48,884 nucleotides of DNA, taken from Catenulisporales bacterium. GTDB taxonomy: Bacteria; Actinomycetota; Actinomycetes; Streptomycetales; Catenulisporaceae. Below are positions 43,647 through 48,884 of this stretch, one piece after another. The notes beneath the pieces were generated by a model. It had not been told where the DNA came from and did not search any database. It worked only from the letters and a program-made list of their open reading frames with translations. Within the stretch, counting starts at the first letter, position 1; every line of letters begins with the position of its first letter. A program made the position numbers and the translations under genes. Where the stretch lies: NCBI GenBank assembly GCA_019510485.1, contig JAEKKI010000135.1, positions 1 to 48,884 on the forward strand, given 5' to 3'.

Positions 43647-46600
43647 CAGGAGTAGTTCCCGGGCGCGATCCGAGGCCGCTTCCAGTTGTCGCCCGTCACG
43701 TCGTCGACGCCCTTGGGGCCGAGGCGCCCCTGTTGCCGCATGGTATCGATGGCGATGCCTTTCAGGTGGTTCTCGATGTTCTGCGGCACCGTGATGTCGT
43801 CGCCAAGGCTGTGCTTGGCAAACCAGCCGTCGCTGCCGAAGGCGCCGATCTCGGTCCCGCCGCCCTTCTTCTTACCCTTCCACACGTGGATCTCGAAGTC
43901 CTGCTCGCCGGCGGTGTCGAAGCGGTCGAGCTTCAGGGTCCAGCCGTCCGGATGCCAGAACTCCCTCCGCTTCTGCGAGCCCATCAGGCCGAGCGGGTCG
44001 GCGAGGACTAGCGGGTTCCGGACGTAGGTGTAGGGGTTCGGCGCCGGCGTCAGGCCCAGCGGATCCGGTGAGGCGAAGGTGCCCGTGGCGCTGTCGTAGT
44101 AGCGGAAGTGGCTGTACTCCAGCCCGGTCTCCGGGTCGTGGTACTGGCCGGGGAACCGCAGCGGGAACACGGTTTCGGCGGCGCCGGCGACGACTGTTCC
44201 GGTCGGCGCGCCCCACAGCGTGCTCTCCCGCCGCCAGGCTATCCGGCCATCCGCGTCGACCAGCTCGGTTGGGGTGCCGACGCCGTCGGTGACGATGGCG
44301 TGGAACGCCCGGTCCACCTCGGCCGTCGACGCGCCGTCCACCCAGGTGCGCCGGGTCTGCGCTGCGACGGCGAACGTGCCGGGCTCGAAGTCCCAGCTCA
44401 GCGCGGTCCAGGTGCCGTCCGCGCCGCGGCCGGACTGCTCGGCCAGGTCGCTGCCGTCCCAGCTGAAGACAAGCTGCTCGGCTGGGGTGCCGTCGGCGCC
44501 GAGCCGGGTCTTGGCCACCCGGCGCCCCAGCGCGTCGTAGGTGTAGTGCCAGACTGTGCCGTCCGGCGTCTCGGCCCGGACCAGGCGGTCCTCGGCGTCC
44601 CATGTGTACGACCACTGCCGCACTTGCCCAGACAGCAGTCGCCGACGGACCCGGACAAGCCGGCCCTGTCCGTCGTGCTCGTAGTGGGTGCGTCCGGCTC
44701 GGCGGATGCCGAGCCCGGCAAGCTCGCGGTTGCCGAGTGTCGCCGCCGCGTCCGAGTCCGTCGACCTGCTACCGGCGGACCACGCGGCGTTCACCACCAC
44801 TCCCGCTGCATCGTAGGCGTACTCCTCGTGCCACGACCCAGCGTCCACGGCAGTTACGCGGCCCACCGGGTCCAGGCGGAATCGGCGGTCGCCCTGCCGC
44901 TCATCGACGATGTGCAGCGGGTAGCCGTCGGCGCGGTAGCCGAACTCGCGGCCGAGAACGCGGACGTCGCGTCCAGTGGGCGTGGCTGCGCCGCCCCCGA
45001 CGCTAGTTCGGATCTCCTGGCCGACCAGCCGGTCCACTGCGTCCCAGGTTTGATTGAGCACCGCGGCTGTGCCGAGCCGGCGCATAGTTTCACGTCCGGC
45101 GGCGTCGTGGCCAAACTCCAACCGTCCGCCGACCGTGGCCAGCGTGCGAGGCCGTCCCGCGTCGTCGTACGCCCACTCGCTGACCGCCCCGGTTGGCGTG
45201 ACCCGCCGGACCCGGCGGCCGGCGGCGTCGTACTCGGTCGCCGTGGTGCGTCCGTTCACCGTCTCGGCGACGACCCGGCCGCAAGCGTCGCGGGTGATCA
45301 CCACCTCGGCATCCGGCGTGGTGGCACGGGTCAGCCGTCCGGCCAGGTCGAAGCGGTAGCCCGCGAGCACGGCGCCGTAGGAACTGGTCTCGATGATTCG
45401 GCCGCAGGCATCGCGCCGATGCCGGATCTCCTGACCGGCGCCGTTGACCCGGCCGATCAGGCGCCGCGTCGGGTCCCGAGCATAGGTCAGGGTTCGGCCA
45501 TCGAAGTCGGTCTCACCGATCAGCCGGCCGGCCGCGTCGTACACGTAGCTCCAACGCGGGCCGTCGGCCCCGTCGGTGAGCCCCGGTCCGGTGACGGCGG
45601 TGAGCCGCAGCTCGGTGTCGAACGCGAAGGCGTAACGCACACCGTCCTGCGCGGTGCGGGCGACCGGCTTGGCGAAGGGCCCGTACTCGGTGCTGATCAC
45701 GCCTCCGGCCGGGTCGATCTCGCGGACCAGGTTGCCGGCGGCGTCGTACTCACGTTCCTCGCGCGTGCCGTCCGGCAACACCCGCCACAGCAGCGCGCCC
45801 TCGACGGACCAGCCGGTGCAGGACCGACCGCCGAGCGGGTCAACGGACTCCACGACCCGGCCGAATGCGTCGCGGCGCAGCCGGGTGATCGCGCCGAGCG
45901 GATCGGTCACCGCGACGGGCAGACCGGCTATGTCGGTCTGGAAACTGGTGGCCGCGCCGAGCTCGTCGACCACGGCAGTCAGCCGGCCCCGCTCGTCGTA
46001 TTCATAGCGGGTCTCGGCGCCAGCCGGATCGACGACCACGACGACGTTCCCACGGTCGTCGTACCGCCGACGCCACTCCGCGCCGTCGGGGAGGACAGCA
46101 CGCGTCGGCAGGTGGTGCACGTCGTACTCGAAATCGACCGCGCCGCCGTCAGGCCGCTCGATGCGCACCAGGTCGCCGCGATCATCGAGGTCATAGTGGT
46201 AGACGTGGCCGAGCTGGTCGGACTCGTGCAGGAGCCGGCCGTACCGGTCGTACCCGAAGGCCTCGGCGTGGCCCAGCGGATCGGTGATCCGTACGATGTG
46301 GCCGTTCTCGTCGTATTCATAGGTCATCGCGTGGCCGAGCGAGTCGGTGACCGTGGTGGTACGGCCCTCCTCGTCGTAGGCGAACCCGGCGGACAGCACA
46401 CCCCCGACACCGACGCTGCGCCACACCCGACACCACTGGTCGTACTCGTACTCGTAGCGGAACCCGACCCGGTCGATCCAAGCCGTGATCTGGTGCAGCG
46501 CGTCGTACTCGTAGCGGTACGGGACGCCGCTGGAATCGACGATCTTCGTCAGTCGGCCAAGCTCGTCGTAGCCGAACTCCTTGACCGTAGTGCCGGCGTC

Positions 46601-48121
46601 CGGCCCGTCGGTGGAGAGCAGCCGCAGCGCGACTACCCGGATCCCGGCAGCCGACGCCGCGGTGTCAACAGCGATCCGATAGCCGGGGTGCTCTATCGCG
46701 GTCGGCGTGCCCTCGGCGTCGCGGTGGAACTCGATCCGGTTGCCGTTGCGATCGGTGAGCGCGGCCAGGTCCCTGATCTGGCCCCGGTCGTCGGTATGGT
46801 GCACGGTCGGGAAGTGCCGCACATGGCCGGTCTCCGGGTCGGTGATCCGAATCTCATCGGTCGACCGGTCCCAGAGCAGCGGCCAGCGCACGCCGTCCTC
46901 GGGCAGGACCTCCTCGCCACCGGCGGGCAGCGGGTAACGCAGGGTCCTGGCATCATCACCGGCGAAGTGGATCCCCGTCGCGGTGACCGCGATCCGCTGG
47001 TCCAAGCTCGACGACCAGCCAGGCCCGAACAGTCGGCCGGTCGCATAGCTCGACGCGTAGGCCCGCTCCAGGACCAGCGGGAGCACGCCGGGCAGACTCA
47101 GGTCGACGGCCTCGGCGATCATCTGCCCGCATACCACGTCCACCGGGTCGCCGGCCTTGGTGGCAGCCCGGTTGCCGCGGGCCTCGATGCGCTCCATCAA
47201 CTTGCCGCCGAACTTCTGCAGCAGCTTTCCACCGACCATGGTGCCGACCAGCATGCCGCCATCCAGCAGGGCGTCGCCCCAGTGGCCCTGCATCGCGTCG
47301 CCGCCGACCTGGATCACAGCCCCAGCGGTGGCGACACCGGCCAGCACGTTGGCACCCACAGCCAGACCAGCGGTGATGACGTCCAGGCCAGGGACCCAGG
47401 ACGTGGCCAGGGCGACGACGTCGAGGACCACCGCCGCCTCGCCCGCGTACTCGGCGATCTTCCCGCCCCACTCGGCCAGGTCCTCGCCGACGTGCTCCCA
47501 CCAGTGTTTGTTGTGGATCCCGTCGGACTGTGCATGGTGCAGGGCCTTCGCGCATTCCTTCGCGGCGGCAATGCGGTCGTCGTGGGCCTGCTTGGCTTGT
47601 GCGGTCAGCGCATCCAGCTTGCCCTTGGCGGCGTCCAGGTTCTTCTGGGCGGCGTCGTGCGCGGTCTGCGCGTCCGTGACCGCCTGCGGGTTCGGTGCTG
47701 CGGCCTGGTTTTGCCGCGCGGTCTTCAAGTCGGACACGGCACTATTCGCGGCGGTGGTGGCGCGCTGCAGATCGGCATGCGCGTCCTGCGCCTGGCGCAG
47801 TGCGGAGTCGGCCTTGTTCTGCGCCGCCAGAAGCTTCGGCGCATACGCGGACAGCGCGTCGGAGGCCTCGCTGTAAGAGACGTACAGCTTCTGCAACCGT
47901 CCCGGCAACGGACCGAAGTTGCTCTTGAACGCATCAGCGGTCTGACCGATCCATGTCAAGGCGGCAGTGTCACCGCCGAACGAGTTCAGGCTCCGAAATG
48001 CAGACTCGACATCGTGCGCAAAATCCCCGAACTCCTTCGCCAGCGCTTCGACCGACTCCACCACCCCTGGCGTTGGATCCCCATCCAGACCCAGAACATC
48101 CCAGCCAGACGGACGCGCCAT
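43646..48121 (-). CDS. Rhs-repeat polymorphic toxin with WXG-type N-terminus
   Basis: A 1491-residue polymorphic toxin. The N-terminal 100 residues are helical with W57-I-G59 (TWIGQTADAF), like WXG100/ESX substrates, then a coiled coil (about 95-200). Hydrophobic Gly/Ala helices (225-290) and a DUF6531-like segment (GDPVDVVCGQM) follow. About 900 residues of YD/RHS repeats come next, such as YEYDENGHIVRITDPLGHA, building a shell that encloses the toxin. The core closes with RYYDSATGTFASPDPLG and a second DPLGLMG. The last 110 residues (1382-1491) are a separate domain, presumably the toxin, with no family I recognise. GGGGAGGG lies 7 bases before the ATG. Immunity gene downstream. Confidence 0.9.
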   Translation of the reverse strand: MARPSGWDVLGLDGDPTPGVVESVEALAKEFGDFAHDVESAFRSLNSFGGDTAALTWIGQTADAFKSNFGPLPGRLQKLYVSYSEASDALSAYAPKLLAAQNKADSALRQAQDAHADLQRATTAANSAVSDLKTARQNQAAAPNPQAVTDAQTAHDAAQKNLDAAKGKLDALTAQAKQAHDDRIAAAKECAKALHHAQSDGIHNKHWWEHVGEDLAEWGGKIAEYAGEAAVVLDVVALATSWVPGLDVITAGLAVGANVLAGVATAGAVIQVGGDAMQGHWGDALLDGGMLVGTMVGGKLLQKFGGKLMERIEARGNRAATKAGDPVDVVCGQMIAEAVDLSLPGVLPLVLERAYASSYATGRLFGPGWSSSLDQRIAVTATGIHFAGDDARTLRYPLPAGGEEVLPEDGVRWPLLWDRSTDEIRITDPETGHVRHFPTVHHTDDRGQIRDLAALTDRNGNRIEFHRDAEGTPTAIEHPGYRIAVDTAASAAGIRVVALRLLSTDGPDAGTTVKEFGYDELGRLTKIVDSSGVPYRYEYDALHQITAWIDRVGFRYEYEYDQWCRVWRSVGVGGVLSAGFAYDEEGRTTTVTDSLGHAMTYEYDENGHIVRITDPLGHAEAFGYDRYGRLLHESDQLGHVYHYDLDDRGDLVRIERPDGGAVDFEYDVHHLPTRAVLPDGAEWRRRYDDRGNVVVVVDPAGAETRYEYDERGRLTAVVDELGAATSFQTDIAGLPVAVTDPLGAITRLRRDAFGRVVESVDPLGGRSCTGWSVEGALLWRVLPDGTREEREYDAAGNLVREIDPAGGVISTEYGPFAKPVARTAQDGVRYAFAFDTELRLTAVTGPGLTDGADGPRWSYVYDAAGRLIGETDFDGRTLTYARDPTRRLIGRVNGAGQEIRHRRDACGRIIETSSYGAVLAGYRFDLAGRLTRATTPDAEVVITRDACGRVVAETVNGRTTATEYDAAGRRVRRVTPTGAVSEWAYDDAGRPRTLATVGGRLEFGHDAAGRETMRRLGTAAVLNQTWDAVDRLVGQEIRTSVGGGAATPTGRDVRVLGREFGYRADGYPLHIVDERQGDRRFRLDPVGRVTAVDAGSWHEEYAYDAAGVVVNAAWSAGSRSTDSDAAATLGNRELAGLGIRRAGRTHYEHDGQGRLVRVRRRLLSGQVRQWSYTWDAEDRLVRAETPDGTVWHYTYDALGRRVAKTRLGADGTPAEQLVFSWDGSDLAEQSGRGADGTWTALSWDFEPGTFAVAAQTRRTWVDGASTAEVDRAFHAIVTDGVGTPTELVDADGRIAWRRESTLWGAPTGTVVAGAAETVFPLRFPGQYHDPETGLEYSHFRYYDSATGTFASPDPLGLTPAPNPYTYVRNPLVLADPLGLMGSQKRREFWHPDGWTLKLDRFDTAGEQDFEIHVWKGKKKGGGTEIGAFGSDGWFAKHSLGDDITVPQNIENHLKGIAIDTMRQQGRLGPKGVDDVTGDNWKRPRIAPGNYS

Positions 48122-48884
48122 CAGCGAACCCTCCCCGTGTTCCGGCTCTCAACCACACGGGTATGACAGGACTCTGCCATACCAGTAATCGCCTCACGGG
48201 AGTGTACTCAGATGCGCTGCGTTCCGGTAACCCCTTTGCTCGCCTTGACTACGCGCAGTAATCTTCCCGCGCCGGTCGGGGTGTGCGTGATGGGCGATAT
48301 CAATGTCATCCATGGCAAGCCCTACGCGTCCGTGCAGAGCACCTCGGTGCCCTTGAGAAGATCCGAAGTTCGTATACGCCTGGGGCGTCAAATAGCTGAC
48401 CCGCGGGTTTGTAGCCCGAGAGGTCAATAAATATCCGAGTTGAGTAATTTCGGCGATTCGAGTGACACACCAGTGACACAAGACGTCGCCAGATCGCGAG
48501 TCGCCAGGCGGACAGGCGACTGAGTCTGGTCCCGCGCTGACCTTCACCACGGACGGGAAGCGGGCCAGACGGTGCGGGCTGTGCCGCGTCCATCGACGCC
48601 GTAGCCGGCCGGGCCCCGACGTTCGGCGGCGTCCGTGCTCCCGTCGGAACACGCTCGCCGATGCGCTCGCCCATCCGATCAGCGTCTCCTCAAGATCCGC
48701 CCGGCGGCCAGCCGAATGGGCCAACTCACGCCAGTGCGCGCGACGCGATCGGCCGCACCTCGTAGGGTCGGTGCATCACGAGAGTCGCGCCGACGCCTCC
48801 AGACCAGAGCCGGTGAAGATCAGTGCCCCCACGCCATCCGTCCCCGCCGGTCGACCGCCGGATTCCCCTGCTGATCGTCAAGGT
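48122..48884. other. Upstream region of the Rhs gene, end of window
   Basis: I find no well-supported gene in these 763 bases. A frame on the minus strand (48194-48724) and one on the plus (48635-48874) have unusual composition and no domain. A GTG at 48771 opens a frame to the window edge (48771-48884), but only about 24 of its 38 codons end in G or C, low for this genome. A relatively AT-rich stretch (48421-48460) and a direct repeat AGTGACACA (48461-48469 and 48472-48480) are the only other structures. This may be a recent insertion or a regulatory region. Confidence 0.3.
48160..48183 (-). promoter_or_regulatory. Near-palindrome ahead of the Rhs gene
   Basis: GGTATGACAG (48160-48169) and CTGCCATACC (48174-48183) pair at 9 of 10 positions around a four-base loop, 38-62 bases before the Rhs start. 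It could be an operator, or an RNA hairpin in the leader, where the mismatch would become a G-U pair on the Rhs-sense strand. Confidence 0.4.

Noticed and set aside
44108-48166. A 1352-residue plus-strand frame antisense to the Rhs gene
   Set aside because: The minus strand encodes YD/RHS repeats throughout; the plus frame is a by-product of the repeat codon bias.
48194-48724. 176-residue minus-strand frame upstream of the Rhs gene
   Set aside because: No domain, unusual composition and no suitable ribosome site.
48771-48884. GTG-initiated frame running off the window edge
   Set aside because: Third-position GC is low for this genome, and only 38 codons are visible.

Overview
The window is high-GC, densely packed DNA with GTG and TTG starts, strong GC preference at codon third positions, mycothiol/F420-type enzymes, RbpA and many regulatory proteins. 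This points to a mycelial actinobacterium of the Streptomyces/Catenulispora kind; the genus is an inference, not a match. I see no tRNA, rRNA, CRISPR array, IS element or prophage.

Region 1 (1-6150) is housekeeping-like. It holds a polyprenol-phosphate mannose synthase, convergent rbpA, a GDPD/MFS pair and a multi-TM protein of unknown function. The ppm/rbpA/MFS/GDPD neighbourhood resembles one I recall from streptomycetes. Region 2 (6150-12243) has a GAF/SpoIIE-type phosphatase with a remnant kinase domain, a Pro/Ser-rich surface-type protein, an F420-dependent LLM oxidoreductase and a DinB-type protein. Region 3 (12460-19094) is a secretion block: a large sedolisin with Kelch and carboxypeptidase-regulatory-like modules, an AA10 lytic polysaccharide monooxygenase (LPMO) with a CBM2, and a Met-rich lipoprotein that may handle the copper an LPMO needs.

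Region 4 (19127-28476) has a PF04672-type methyltransferase, a Gfo/Idh/MocA oxidoreductase and an unknown protein. Then comes a divergent pair of transport units: CstA plus its small partner YbdD on the minus strand, and a sodium:solute symporter translationally coupled to a sigma factor and a small membrane protein on the plus strand. Two coupled paralogous proteins of unknown function follow.

Region 5 (28670-37834) has an enoyl-CoA hydratase, a VOC protein and a Ser/Thr kinase. The kinase meets, tail to tail, a four-gene minus-strand unit: cytosolic S8 protease, ECF-like sigma factor, small Ig-like protein, TPR-CHAT protease. This is the best candidate here for a little-described system: two proteases flank a sigma factor and a small possible regulator, behind a G-rich leader that could form a quadruplex. 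Uracil-DNA glycosylase follows.

Region 6 (37926-48884) has a fused heterodimer-type ABC exporter under a MarR regulator whose operator overlaps an apparently leaderless start. It ends with a 1491-residue Rhs polymorphic toxin carrying an unassigned 110-residue C-terminal domain, its coupled immunity gene, and a truncated Rho-N/SAP-like gene fragment beside it.
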